Assembly (NCBI RefSeq): GCF_002813295.1
Contig: NZ_PHUE01000001.1
Span: forward strand, 4,588,001-4,652,000
Direction of reading: 5' to 3'
Length of the DNA: 64,000 nt
Origin: Flavobacterium sp. 5
GTDB lineage: Bacteria > Bacteroidota > Bacteroidia > Flavobacteriales > Flavobacteriaceae
The notes under the pieces are model-generated. The model saw only the letters and a program-made list of their open reading frames with translations. It made no database searches and had not been told where the DNA came from. The translations under genes and the position numbers were made by a program. This document shows, in pieces, positions 35,601-40,915 of this stretch. Every line of letters starts with the position of its first letter. Position 1 is the stretch's first letter.

Positions 35601-37060
35601 CCAATAGGAATCGTAAGTCTTGCTGCTGTTGCAGTACTTCCATCAACAGAACTATTTGGTGTGGTAGATCCGCACAATAGGCAAAGTCCGTTTAGATTAG
35701 TCTGTTGTGTATTGGCATCTAAACATCCTCCAAGTGGGGTTGTTATAACCGATACTGTTACCGGTACTCTTGTTACGCTAACACAATTTCCTGTAGCACT
35801 TTGCGCTTCTACATAATAGGTTTTAGTGGCAGTTAATATAGGTGTGGTAAAGTTTGGAGTGTTTGAAGCAAGAACAACACCAGCAGTAGGTACATCGTAC
35901 CAATTAAGTGTTACTCCAGCTTCCGCAGTAGTAGCACTCAAAGTTGCATTTTGTCCAGATTGTATAGTAACACTTTGTGTTAAAACAGTTGGAAGAGCTG
36001 GTGTTGCGGTAGAAATCACATCTACTTGTGTTCGGGTGGCACTATTACAGCTACCAATTGACGCTTCTACATAAAAACTGGTTGTTCCTACAGAAACTGT
36101 TGGTGAATAAGAAGTACCTGAAGCTAAAATAGTCCCAGCAGTTGCAACAGAATACCAATTATAAGTAGTTCCAGGAATTGGATTTATAACTGATAAAGTC
36201 GTTTGCTGAGTAGCACCACTAGAACAAAATACAGTACCAGCAGTATCAATAGTTGGTGCAATAGGATTAGAAACATTTATTACAACAGGTATACGTTCAC
36301 TGCTTTCACAGCCTGCTGTGCCAATTACCCCTATATAATAGGTTGTATTTGTTGTTAAAATTGGTGTAGTAAAACTATTTCCCGTTATGATAGCAGATGT
36401 AGAAGTCGCGGAATTATACCAAGCCAAAGATGTAGCGACTGCTGGTGTAGCAATAATTGTAGTAGAATCTCCAGAACATATTGTTTTATTCAGGCCTCCA
36501 GTTACTGTTGGTTGCACAAACTCTAGGCGTGCATCATAAACTCTTAAAACGGATAAATCTAAAATTCCACTAACTCGAATTTGTATTTTATCTGCATTTC
36601 CAGTAAAAGTATATTCTACAGCTTGAATTGTTTTACCAGGCACTAGACTTACATTCAAAAGAGCATTATTTAGCGCTACACTTGAACCTACATTAGTGTT
36701 TGATAATTTTGCTTGAATAGAAACATTAGTTAATAATCCGAGATCTAATAATCCTCCATTTGCGCTCAAATAAAGTATTATTTTATCGCCAGCTTTTACT
36801 GTTTGATTTAGCGTTAAGGTTTCTTCTACAGAACTAGCTAGTCCGCTTGATATACTTGCATATGTAGTTAAGTTTGGGTCATCATCAAATACATTGTCTG
36901 GGTTTGATATACCACCAATTAACCCTACTTTACTATTTGTTTGAGAAATAGCACGACAAAAGGTTTGTCCTTGTAAATAATTTAAGGAAAGCAAAGTAAG
37001 AAAGAATACTAGCCAAATTTGATAAGAAATAAATCCTGAAATAGTAATTTTTTTTTCCAT
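20633..37060 (-). CDS. Giant repeat adhesin with T9SS type B (CHU_C) sorting domain
   Basis: This 5475-residue protein starts with a signal peptide (about 1-31). Its body is nearly all Ig-like/SprB-type beta modules, each with a C-S-G and a YY-V strand pattern. From about residue 265 to 1910 four 411-residue units are nearly identical. Each has a GGCLDANTQQ discoidin-like module plus Ig-like modules. A more varied region follows (about 1910-3200). Then come 24 tandem 79-residue units plus a diverged one (about 3200-5110). The end has a DUF11 domain and a CHU_C domain (VYNEFTPNNDGANDLFRIDC to the C-terminus) for T9SS type B export. It is probably a surface adhesin related in layout to SprB. 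PorP/SprF and OmpA partners follow. Confidence 0.9.
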   Translation of the reverse strand: MEKKITISGFISYQIWLVFFLTLLSLNYLQGQTFCRAISQTNSKVGLIGGISNPDNVFDDDPNLTTYASISSGLASSVEETLTLNQTVKAGDKIILYLSANGGLLDLGLLTNVSIQAKLSNTNVGSSVALNNALLNVSLVPGKTIQAVEYTFTGNADKIQIRVSGILDLSVLRVYDARLEFVQPTVTGGLNKTICSGDSTTIIATPAVATSLAWYNSATSTSAIITGNSFTTPILTTNTTYYIGVIGTAGCESSERIPVVINVSNPIAPTIDTAGTVFCSSGATQQTTLSVINPIPGTTYNWYSVATAGTILASGTSYSPTVSVGTTSFYVEASIGSCNSATRTQVDVISTATPALPTVLTQSVTIQSGQNATLSATTAEAGVTLNWYDVPTAGVVLASNTPNFTTPILTATKTYYVEAQSATGNCVSVTRVPVTVSVITTPLGGCLDANTQQTNLNGLCLLCGSTTPNSSVDGSTATAARLTIPIGLINGWIQQTLQFNNPGKTGDIINVELGLPGGVLDLTALSYITLATYNGATFNNDKVSINNLLNVQLLVGNRFKASITAGANFDRVEIRLGGLATVLTSLDIYQASYQYKAPTISGTTTICSGQNTTLTASLSVGETATWYDAPTAGTLLVSTAAYTTPNLTTATTYYVAITRNGCVSTERFPVLVNITNTIAPTIDTAGTVFCSSGATQQTTLSVINPIPGTTYNWYSVATAGTILASGTSYSPTVSVGTTSFYIEASIGSCNSATRTQVDVVSTATPALPTVLTQSVTIQSGQNASLSATTAEAGVTLNWYDVPTTGVVLASNTPNFTTPILTATKTYYVEAQSATGNCVSVTRVPVTVSVITTPLGGCLDANTQQTNLNGLCLLCGSTTPNSSVDGNTATAARLTIPIGLINGWIQQTLQFNNPGKTGDIINVELGLPGGVLDLTALSYITLATYNGATFNNDKVSINNLLNVQLLGGNRFKASITAGANFDRVEIRLGGLATVLNSLDIYQASYQYKAPTISGTTTVCSGQNTTLTASLSVGETATWYDAPTAGTLLVSTTAYTTPNLTTATTYYVAITRNGCVSTERFPVLVNITNTIAPTIDTAGTVFCSSGATQQTTLSVINPIPGTTYNWYSVATAGTILASGTSYSPTVSLGTTSFYIEASIGSCNSATRTQVDVVSTATPALPTVLTQSVTIQSGQNASLSATTAEAGVTLNWYDVPTAGVVLASNTPTFTTPILTATKTYYVEAQSPTGNCVSVTRVPVTVSVITTPLGGCLDANTQQTNLNGLCILCGSTTPNSSVDGSTATAARLTIPIGLINGWIQQTLQFNNPGKTGDIINVELGLPGGVLDLTALSYITLATYNGATFNNDKVSINNLLNVQLLGGNRFKASITAGANFDRVEIRLGGLATVLTSLDIYQASYQYKAPTISGTTTICSGQNTTLTASLSVGETATWYDAPTAGTLLVSTAAYTTPNLTTATTYYVAITRNGCVSTERFPVLVNITNTIAPTIDTAGTVFCSSGATQQTTLSVINPIPGTTYNWYSVATAGTILASGTSYSPTVSVGTTSFYVEASIGSCNSATRTQVDVVSTATPALPTVLTQSVTIQSGQNASLSATTAEAGVTLNWYDVPTAGVVLASNTPTFTTPILTATKTYYVEAQSPTGNCVSVTRVPVTVSVITTPLGGCLDANTQQTNLNGLCILCGSTTPNSSVDGNTATAARLTIPIGLINGWIQQTLQFNNPGKTGDIINVELGLPGGVLDLTALSYITLATYNGATFNNDKVSINNLLNVQLLGGNRFKASITAGANFDRVEIRLGGLATVLTSLDIYQASYQYKAPTISGTTTICSGQNTTLTAGLSVGETAAWYDAPTAGTLLVSAAAYTTPNLTTGTTYYVAITRNGCVSTERFPVLVNVTNPIAPTIAVGGTTICSGQTTTLNINAPVIGTNYKWFTTATAGTLLFTGNSFTTSVLNANTTYYVEAEIGSCSSTTRTQIDVIVNPTPLAPTVASSNVSIQSGQSALLEVINPEAGVNYDWFSAAVGGSSLATATEFTTPLLLTTTTYYIEASGTTSGCINTTRTPVTVIVNKPITSCLLAVNQTISNDGILCLACGAVPGTEALSIDTDFNTATTLQVPIAVAGYVQQKIDFSTSGLAGDIIDIELGIPTGTLDISALSYISLQSYDGGTVNTDGITINSLLNIQLLGGNRFRASFVAGGNFTGVQVRLGGSATIATDLNIYGASFKYKEVSVSGADSPICSGKKAILVATPLSGETVRWYTAASGGGLLSSTADYTTPALTTTTIYYIETTRGTCDNSVRQPVTVTVFPLATAASVIITSPQEASCNGGIVLSPTSALGGAQFKYYTDQIKTQEITSGTNVVTQPGVTFSKNLATGALTISGLTAGSSYNYYVSVSNGSTCENDNNTLKLVTITAPTSSSLTVISPLIGCGSVNLKDAIEAFDTSGNTTYNFFDPSNSSITAEAAANVTLSGIYSIQAQITGAICPSVKSPVTVTVNSLPTLNVTPSISVSAGTSVPLTATSDGTLTWFNPQGALITGPSFSTGILNTPGVYTYTVVASNGTCSRTGTVSINVIDTNGCQLLTQRVYANTQSSGSNITGGVSNGTNAVDGNPLTNSTIVTGVGLLGIGTTWQNLKWSANIVKGTPVTVKLGSEYSAVTLGQNLSVIGTKSGVDIGTLQPVSGALLNGLSGDNVFEFTFVPANASGPQDYDGIRIQSASLASVAQSIKVYDAYYNKSVSTITCTPGDIQDIFYGSTTLGVGAVTATIGVSEPWNVADNDITTFTTMYSGVSVLAAADLTIAFKTPSIASDTLRIVVSKPSVPLDVNLLRGFSIQRYLGNVPVGAPILNTSTFLTLQVLPGNTMSMVLVNSQPEPYDRVRIRLGGVAGVLDLLRVHTVERVADTKVIGSDSNNKVTVCPGTAVTLQIPQKSCSTYKWYDAPTGGNVVATGVTYPVLATFAAGIYKYYVQPVRYDCETFARGEVIVEVRPSSPENALTDITLNGGVTTSICSPSGTITLATSPSGAPVLTNPIYYWYRFNGTSMQLIPGATTSQLTVNSLIPGTYTYYVGVSSNDFCETVTTDRKQITFTILPPSKTNDISTNDAIICSGEIATLTPTVTTLTNPVFYWYLNTNKTQPITNGAIISGITYTISATGVLTASGVTHAMGSITYYVGVSSDTTCENIAGTLQTANIIVNDPSTPTTTASTQGFCLVNTPKVSNIQVNESNVVWYSTSTGGTAITPTTALTNGDYYGAILDPVTNCVSSVRLKVTVNVTNPATPTTTASIQNFCLVNTPKVSNIQINESNVIWYKVATGGTAIVATTPLTNGDYYGAILDPITNCESSVRLKVTITVTDPVTPTTIASIQNFCLVNTPKVSSIQVNEGNVIWYKSITGGAALAATTALTSGDYYGVIKDPITNCESSVRLKVTINVNNPATPTTTALTQIFCFINAPKISNIQVNESNVIWYKTATGGTVIAPTTALTSGDYYGAILDPVTNCESSVRLKITISITNPVTPTTMASTQNFCLINSPKVSNIQVNEGNVIWYNAMTGGTLISTTTALMNGDYFGAIKDLVTNCESSVRLKVTINVTNPATPTTTASTQNFCLINTPKVSSIQVNESNVIWYKIATGGTAIAATTALTSGDYYGVIKDPITNCESSVRLKVTINVNNSATPTTTALTQIFCLINTPKVSNIQVNESNVVWYNSVTGGTAIASTTALISGDYFGAIKDPVTNCESSVRLKVTINVTNPTIPTTTTATQNFCLVNTPKVSNIQVNESNVVWYKVATGGTAIVATTALTNGDYYGAILNPITNCESSVRLKVTVTITDPATPTTTASIQNFCLVNVPKISNIQVNESNIIWYNVMAGGTAIASTTALISGDYYGAIEDPVTNCESSVRLKVTINITDPATPTTTASTQGFCLINTPKVSNIQVNESNVVWYNAVTGGTAIASTTALISGDYFGAIKNPVTNCESSVRLKVTVNVTDPVTPTTTSATQNFCLVNAPKVSSIQVNESNVIWYKTVTGGVAIAPTTALTSGNYYGAIKDPVTNCESSIRLKVTINVTNPVTPTTTASTQNFCLVNAPKISSIQVNESNVIWYKTVTGGVAIAPTTTLISGNYYGAILDLVTNCESSVRLKVTISVTNPATPTTTASTQGFCLINTPKVSNIQVNESNVVWYNTMTGGTVIASTTALINGDYFGAILDPVTNCESSVRLKVTVNVTNPATPTTTAATQNFCLVNAPKISNIQVNESNVVWYKVVTGGTAITATTALTSGDYYGVILDPVTNCESSVRLKVTINVTDPTTPTTTATTQSFCLINTPKISNIQVNESNVVWYKVVTGGAAIAVTTDLTSGDYYGAILDPITNCESSVRLKVVISVTNPATPTTTAANQGFCLINTPKVSNIQVNENNVVWYNAMIGGTAIASTTALINGDYFGAILDPVTNCESSLRLKVTISVTNPATPTTTATTQNFCLVNAPKIADIQVNESNVVWYKVVTGGTAITATTALTSGDYYGVILDPVTNCESSVRLKVTINVTDPTTPTTTATSQSFCLINTPKISNIQVNESNVVWYKVVTGGAAIAVTTDLTSGDYYGAILDPITNCESSVRLKVVISVTNPATPTTTAANQGFCLINTPKVSNIQVNESNVVWYNTMTGGTVIASTTALINGDYFGAILDPVTNCESSLRLKVTISVTNPATPTTTATTQNFCLVNAPKIADIQVNESNVVWYKVAIGGTVILPTTALTNGDYYGIIKDPVTNCESSVRLKVTIKVTNPVTPTTTASTQSFCLINAPKISNIQVNENNVVWYKVATGGEAISSTTALTSGDYYGALLDPVTNCESSIRLKVTINITDPGTPTTTASTQGFCLINAPKIANIQVNEGNVIWYNAVTGGIAIPTNTALVTGDYFGVIKDPITNCESSVRLKITVNVSNPVTPTTTTSTQGFCLINAPKVANIQVNESNVVWYKVVTGGTAILATTALTTGDYYGAIKDPITNCESSVRLKVIINVTDPATPTTTASTQGFCLINAPTIANIQVNESNVVWYKAVIGGTAIVATTALTSGDYYGAIKDPITKCESSIRLKVTVNVNAPTIPTTPKTTQTFCPSAIATIADLEASGTNLVWYTQAIGGTPLALNTTLTPKTYYVAATTLSGCESLTRLAITVEFENSDQIQISSTNDTPCVFNGVTYSIANGKSNYVWTITGGTILSGGGTADGSVTVSWSNIGAGQVKVTYTNTCDENTTKTLDITAVTCSDLTITNIVNNPAPNFGEEVEFTITISNVGEGNMINTQVNELLPNGYDFLSFTASVGTYDPANHIWNLPTLNAGTSQILKIKALVLSTDNYMNVASIIASTPLDLDSTNNTASSFVEPICLTVYNEFTPNNDGANDLFRIDCIESYPNNELEVYNRYGSLVYKKNKYENDWNGTANVSGVVNKGDMLPTGTYFYVINIGDGTVKKGWLSIVR
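21730..27470 (-). repeat. 24 tandem 237-bp (79-aa) Ig-like repeats plus one diverged unit
   Basis: Units begin with T-P-T-T-T and continue F-C-L-I/V-N-x-P-K, Q-V-N-E-S-N-V, W-Y, T-G-G, G-D-Y-Y-G and N-C-E-S-S-V-R-L-K. The repeating ACTTTCAAACG segment recurs every 237 bases. Two invariant cysteines per unit could form one disulfide. The unit nearest the C-terminus (about 21,540-21,750) is diverged. Identity between units varies, with a three-unit block (711 bp) duplicated. Confidence 0.92.
22864..24297 (-). repeat. 711-bp three-unit tandem duplication within the 237-bp array
   Basis: The block at about 22,864-23,574 recurs at about 23,575-24,297 with only scattered differences, an exact offset of 711 bases (3 x 237). 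For example the segment around TGTCGGCTATTTTTGGCG lies at 22877 and again at 23588. This is a recent segmental expansion by unequal recombination or slippage. Confidence 0.85.
31330..36260 (-). repeat. Four near-identical 1233-bp (411-aa) repeats
   Basis: Corresponding points, for example the GGC of GGCLDANTQQ, occur at 35731, 34498, 33265 and 32032, an exact 1233-base period. The copies differ at scattered single bases only. Two neighbours (35.7 and 34.5 kb) share variants absent in the other two (33.3 and 32.0 kb). A fifth, diverged copy of the discoidin-like module lies at about 30,330-30,815. Confidence 0.93.
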
Positions 37061-37845
37061 AATTTAATATTTAAAATTGAGCCAAAAAAAGTCTATTTGC
37101 TATAAACTGAATAGTTTATGCATTTTTTAATTAATTGATAATAAGACTATTGAGTAATTATACAGACTAGTGCTTCTTAAATGTTATTAGGAAAATTAGA
37201 ATGTATTGTAACTTGGTAAACTTTGAGAAATTACTTTCTAGATTAAAAGAAAATGAAAAGACTCAAAAAATAATTAAATTTTTAAATTAATTTTATGAAA
37301 AACTAATGCTGTATTCATAACGATTGAAATGTCATGAATAAACAATACAAATCCTCATATTTTTTTAACGATTAGTAAAAAAAAATGACTAATTTAAATA
37401 TAAAGTAACAATTAGAATGGTACAATTGTAATGCATTTTAGTCGCATCAACTGATACCGATTGTAAGGGGAGGGGATAAAAATATATTTCGTTTTTAAAA
37501 ATATGTACTAAAACTAAAATTAGCTTTGTTTAATTTTAAATCGAACCAAAAAAATGTACTCAGAGAAAAAAAATAAATAAACTCAAGAAGTATATTGTTA
37601 AGGATTTATTATTAAAATTAAAAACCTTTTCTAGTTTTTATTTACGCTCTCAATATTTTGAGAATACCTAAAAATTATATTTTTTTTAAAAGTTAATATT
37701 GCTTTTTAACAGTGTGTCTAAAACAATTTTAAAAGAATATATTTTCTTTGAAAAGTATTGTTTTATCTATTCATCGTCTAATTTAGAAATTTTATTTTTA
37801 TTTAACAAAGTTTTTTTGCAAGAAATTTGTTTAAAAAAATAAAAT

Positions 37846-37877
37846 TTATATATAAAATAGTACTATTTTATATATAA
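37846..37877. repeat. 32-bp perfect palindrome
   Basis: TTATATATAAAATAGT at 37846-37861 is followed immediately by its exact reverse complement to 37877. The symmetry centre is GTAC and there is no loop. It lies mid-way in a gene-free region between the adhesin start and the response regulator end, so it could be a dimeric protein binding site or a cruciform. It is not terminator-like (no G+C stem). Confidence 0.9.
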
Positions 37878-38018
37878 CTCAAGAAAAACAAAGGATTTGT
37901 AAAAAGTTAGCTAAAATAAAAAACATATATAAAATAAAGATTTAACTTACTAAATTGAAGTATCAATAACAAAATTTTTATAATTAATAGATGAAGATTA
38001 AGTTTTAAATTTTACCTA

Positions 38019-38062
38019 AAAAGCACTTTTTTCGTTTTCATATTAAAAAAGTAGCTGCTTTT
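38019..38062 (-). terminator. Probable terminator of the kinase/regulator operon
   Basis: AAAAGCACTTTTTT (38019-38032) pairs with the right arm at 38045-38062, which carries four extra bases as a bulge, around a 12-nt loop. On the minus strand the stem ends in T-rich sequence, about 97 bases beyond the regulator stop. The stem is A/T-rich, so strength is doubtful. Confidence 0.4.
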
Positions 38063-38158
38063 ATTTATCATTTCATTTTAGATATTACAAATCATGTTGC
38101 CATAAATTATCTATTGATCATAGAAAAAACTTGTTTTATTCTATTTAAGAGAAATTCT

Positions 38159-38788
38159 TTATCCATTGGGTTGATTAAATATAGTAATCAATTCTACTAT
38201 GTTTTTGATGTTGAGTTTACCAAATATTTTATTTTTATGTGTGCTTACAGTAGTCATACATATATCTAATTTATTGGAGATTTCAATATTCCCATTTCCT
38301 TTTATTAATAATTCACAAATTTCCATTTCTCGTTTAGACAATTTATCAAGAGGATTTAAAGTTTGTCCTTTTATTGATGCATTGATGATTGTATTTACAA
38401 TATCCGGTGCAAAATAATTTCCTGTCTTTAATATGGTGTCTACGGTCAAAACTATTTTTTCTTTGTCACTAAGTTTATTTAAATAACCATTGGCTCCAGC
38501 CATAATGTATTGATAAGCATGAGTGGTTTCTTCATAAACAGAAAAAATTAAAATTTTTACATCTGCTTGCAACTCTCTAATTTCACGTATCATTTCTTTA
38601 TTTTTTCCTCCGGGAATATTTATGTCTAGAATGATAAGCTCTATTTCATTTTCTTTCAAAAGAGAAATGGTGTCTGGGAAATTTTCGGTTGTAAACAGTT
38701 CTATACTTTCAAAACTTTCTTCGAGAATTATAGAAACGCCAGTTCGTACAACTAAGTGGTCATCAACTATTAGTATTTTTTTTGACAT
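38159..38788 (-). CDS. NarL/FixJ-family response regulator
   Basis: The 209-residue protein has a receiver domain (about 4-120) with the DD pair at 9-10, the phospho-acceptor Asp55 in LIILDINIPG and a conserved Lys in the GYLNKLS segment. A LuxR-type helix-turn-helix follows (about 145-205: LSKREMEICELLIKG then ISNKLDICMTTVSTHKNKIF). This is a DNA-binding transcription regulator activated by phosphorylation. Its start is 19 bases after the stop of the histidine kinase gene, so the pair is an operon and almost surely cognate. The 1.1-kb gene-free stretch and the giant adhesin operon lie downstream, on the same strand, and are possible but unproven targets. Confidence 0.88.
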   Translation of the reverse strand: MSKKILIVDDHLVVRTGVSIILEESFESIELFTTENFPDTISLLKENEIELIILDINIPGGKNKEMIREIRELQADVKILIFSVYEETTHAYQYIMAGANGYLNKLSDKEKIVLTVDTILKTGNYFAPDIVNTIINASIKGQTLNPLDKLSKREMEICELLIKGNGNIEISNKLDICMTTVSTHKNKIFGKLNIKNIVELITIFNQPNG

Positions 38789-38807
38789 AGATTCTTAAGT
38801 TAAGTTT

Positions 38808-40280
38808 TTAATATTTAATTTCGACAGTTACAGTGGTACCAGCATTTACAACACTGGAGAAATTGATGTTTCCTTTTAAAATAATAAGCAATTCTAAAAC
38901 AAAATGGAGTCCTATTCCAAAGTTATTTAGAATTAACTTTTCTGATTCTTTACTCTTAAATAGATCAATATAATAATCAATTAAATACTGATCCATTCCA
39001 ATTCCAGTATCTTTTATCCAAAAAACAAATTTATTTTTATCTGCGAAAGCACCAACTTCAATCTCACCAAAGATTGTATTTTTGATAGCATTATCGAGTA
39101 AATTGTGCAAAATAATTGCTACAATTCTATTGTTTACATGAGATATTAAATTCTTGTCTACTTTATTAAAAATAACAGAATTATTATTGTGAGCTATTTC
39201 CGTGAATAATTCTATCTTTTTGTGAACTAAATCATAAAAGGGATAAGCCACTATTTCATATCTTTTTTCTTCAATATAAATATCGGAATATTCCACTAGT
39301 ACATTAGTAAATTCATAAAGTTGTGACGAAGATTTGAGTATTGAAGTTGCGTATTTATGTGAAACGGAGTTATTTGTTTTTTTAGTTTCCTCACATAAAT
39401 ACTTCCCAATCAGGACTATATATTTTAGTGGACTTTTAATATCATGACTAATAGTTCCGATAATTTTTTTTTGTTGAATAATCTCTTTTGACAAATCGGT
39501 TTTAATGTTTTCTAAATCAGTAATCATTGTCTGAAGATACTTATTGGATTCATTAATTTCGTTTTTTGAAAATAACAATCTTTTTATCATGGTGTTATAA
39601 TACAAACTGACACTTCCGAAAATAATTAAGACAAAAAAGATATTGGTGTAGATAAGATAATCTCTTATCTCCCTTGTCCCCTCACCTAGCGTATTAGAAA
39701 AATTGCGTTCATTAATTGTGAGTTTATCGCTAACGTCACTTAACTTAGTGAGAAAATAATTTCGCGATGTAACAGTTAAATGTCCATTTATAATCTCTTT
39801 ATGAATTTCATCACCTATAGAATCTATCTGAGAAATCAATATATCACCTTGCCGCCATTCATTTATTGCTTTGCGCATAAACGGAATGGCTTTGAAATTT
39901 TTGAAAACCCAAATTAAATCGTCCAAATCTTTCTCATGATTTCTACCATTTCGAAACCCTTTTTTGATAATGTCAGTATTCAGATTTTTTATCAAAGCTA
40001 TGCGTGCAGTACCATCGCCTTGAGGTACACTCAATTCATTTTCATATAATTTCCATTGCTCTATATTATCGGTATATAAGTAGGTAATAAGATGTCGAAC
40101 AGCATCTTTCTGTCCTTTAGAATAATGTGATTCACCATTCACATAAGCTCTGCTACCAGAGAGAATTTTAATTGTGAAACAATTAATAAATATCAAAGCA
40201 GAACAGGAAACGAATATTAATATTAAAAGAATAATAATATTTGTTTTTTTAAAATATCTAAAAGCTTTGATTCCTTCCAT
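38808..40280 (-). CDS. Membrane sensor histidine kinase
   Basis: The 490-residue kinase has two transmembrane helices (about 14-36 and 208-228) enclosing a helical extracytoplasmic sensor of about 170 residues that I do not recognise. A coiled linker follows, then the HisKA dimerisation helix with His279 in IGTISHDIKSPLKYIV. The HATPase domain is seen as NLLDNAIKNT (N box), WIKDTGIGM (G1) and FGIGLHFVLELL (G2). It would autophosphorylate and pass the phosphate to the regulator encoded 19 bases downstream. The ligand cannot be told from the sequence. The start at 40280 gives a normal positively charged N-terminus before the first helix. Confidence 0.86.
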   Translation of the reverse strand: MEGIKAFRYFKKTNIIILLILIFVSCSALIFINCFTIKILSGSRAYVNGESHYSKGQKDAVRHLITYLYTDNIEQWKLYENELSVPQGDGTARIALIKNLNTDIIKKGFRNGRNHEKDLDDLIWVFKNFKAIPFMRKAINEWRQGDILISQIDSIGDEIHKEIINGHLTVTSRNYFLTKLSDVSDKLTINERNFSNTLGEGTREIRDYLIYTNIFFVLIIFGSVSLYYNTMIKRLLFSKNEINESNKYLQTMITDLENIKTDLSKEIIQQKKIIGTISHDIKSPLKYIVLIGKYLCEETKKTNNSVSHKYATSILKSSSQLYEFTNVLVEYSDIYIEEKRYEIVAYPFYDLVHKKIELFTEIAHNNNSVIFNKVDKNLISHVNNRIVAIILHNLLDNAIKNTIFGEIEVGAFADKNKFVFWIKDTGIGMDQYLIDYYIDLFKSKESEKLILNNFGIGLHFVLELLIILKGNINFSSVVNAGTTVTVEIKY

Positions 40281-40915
40281 TTAATATTTAATTATTTGAG
40301 TAACACACTCTACTCTAAAAAGGGCAATTTGTTTTTTATTCTGAATAGTAAAAATGTAAGAAAGCGTCCATTTACTAATAGAATAAAATACAGGTTTTGA
40401 ATAGTTTTAATTCTGTAATGCTATCAGTTTTTCTTTATGAATAAAATGGTAAAATATTATAATAATCTTATAAATTTACCATTATAAAAATAAAAAAACA
40501 TATTTTTTTATTTTAAAATTTCAAAAAAATCATTTTTGCAATACTGTATTTATTCGGGGGGATATAATATGACAAATAGCAAGAATGATTTTTTTATAAA
40601 ATTTATAAAAATAGAAAAATCTGATTATTACATAATGAAGGGATCATTTTATCAATTTAAAACAAATTTGATTATGAGTTATATGAACTGATTATTTTGA
40701 ACAGTTTGATAATAGTTTTAATTATAAGCAGTATTGATTCCTTGAATAAAGACTTTAACCGTTTTATTCTCTATAATTTCCTTAAATGCAATTATTCTGT
40801 AAAATATTCCAGCTGGTTGTGTTTAGAATTTTCTCTTAAAATTTTAATGTAGTTTTGCACTGGTGCACTTTTGTTTTAAATTTGCAGACTAGAATAATGG
40901 CAAATTTTTATACAA
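40281..40915. promoter_or_regulatory. 635-bp intergenic region, divergent promoters
   Basis: This gap lies between the leftward kinase gene and the rightward FAD monooxygenase gene. The promoter of the latter is at its right end (listed separately). An inverted repeat with exact 9-bp arms AATGGTAAA/TTTACCATT lies at 40445-40453 and 40475-40483. A 40-codon frame (40569-40691) has a G-rich stretch just upstream, but I would not call it a gene. No promoter for the kinase could be picked with confidence. Confidence 0.45.
40854..40884 (+). promoter_or_regulatory. Consensus Bacteroidota promoter of the FAD monooxygenase gene
   Basis: TTTG at 40854-40857 and TAAATTTG at 40877-40884 match the -33 and -7 boxes (TTTG, TAnnTTTG) exactly with a 19-base spacer. 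Transcription should start near 40891, about 25 bases before the ATG. TGCAC and GTGCA (40856-40867) form a small inverted repeat overlapping the -33 box, a possible operator. Confidence 0.78.

Larger units (their letters stand above)
37061..38158. promoter_or_regulatory. 1.1-kb AT-rich intergenic region upstream of the adhesin operon
   Basis: No convincing open frame or RNA gene was seen. A weak minus-strand promoter candidate is TACAATTG (37430-37423, one mismatch to TAnnTTTG) with TTG at 37450-37448 (17-base spacer), which would leave a leader of about 350 bases before the adhesin ATG. The region also holds a 32-bp perfect palindrome (37846-37877) and a hairpin (38019-38062), listed separately. 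The rest is unremarkable A/T runs. Confidence 0.4.

Noticed and set aside
32127..36074. Four 82-codon plus-strand frames at 1233-base spacing, nearly identical to each other
   Set aside because: They are antisense shadows of the four large adhesin repeats; their similarity follows from the repeat, and they have no start signals of their own.
20633..37060. CRISPR-like or mobile repeats suggested by the regular periods
   Set aside because: The repeats are in-frame coding units (multiples of 3) with no spacers, no cas genes, no terminal inverted repeats and no transposase.
37521..37528. Plus-strand TAGCTTTG in the 1.1-kb gap as a promoter
   Set aside because: No -33 TTG at 17-23 bases and no rightward gene for more than 3 kb.
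40569..40691. 40-codon plus-strand frame with a G-rich stretch just before the ATG
   Set aside because: Composition is that of the surrounding AT-rich gap, no promoter box is near, and Bacteroidota start sites rarely depend on a G-rich Shine-Dalgarno.
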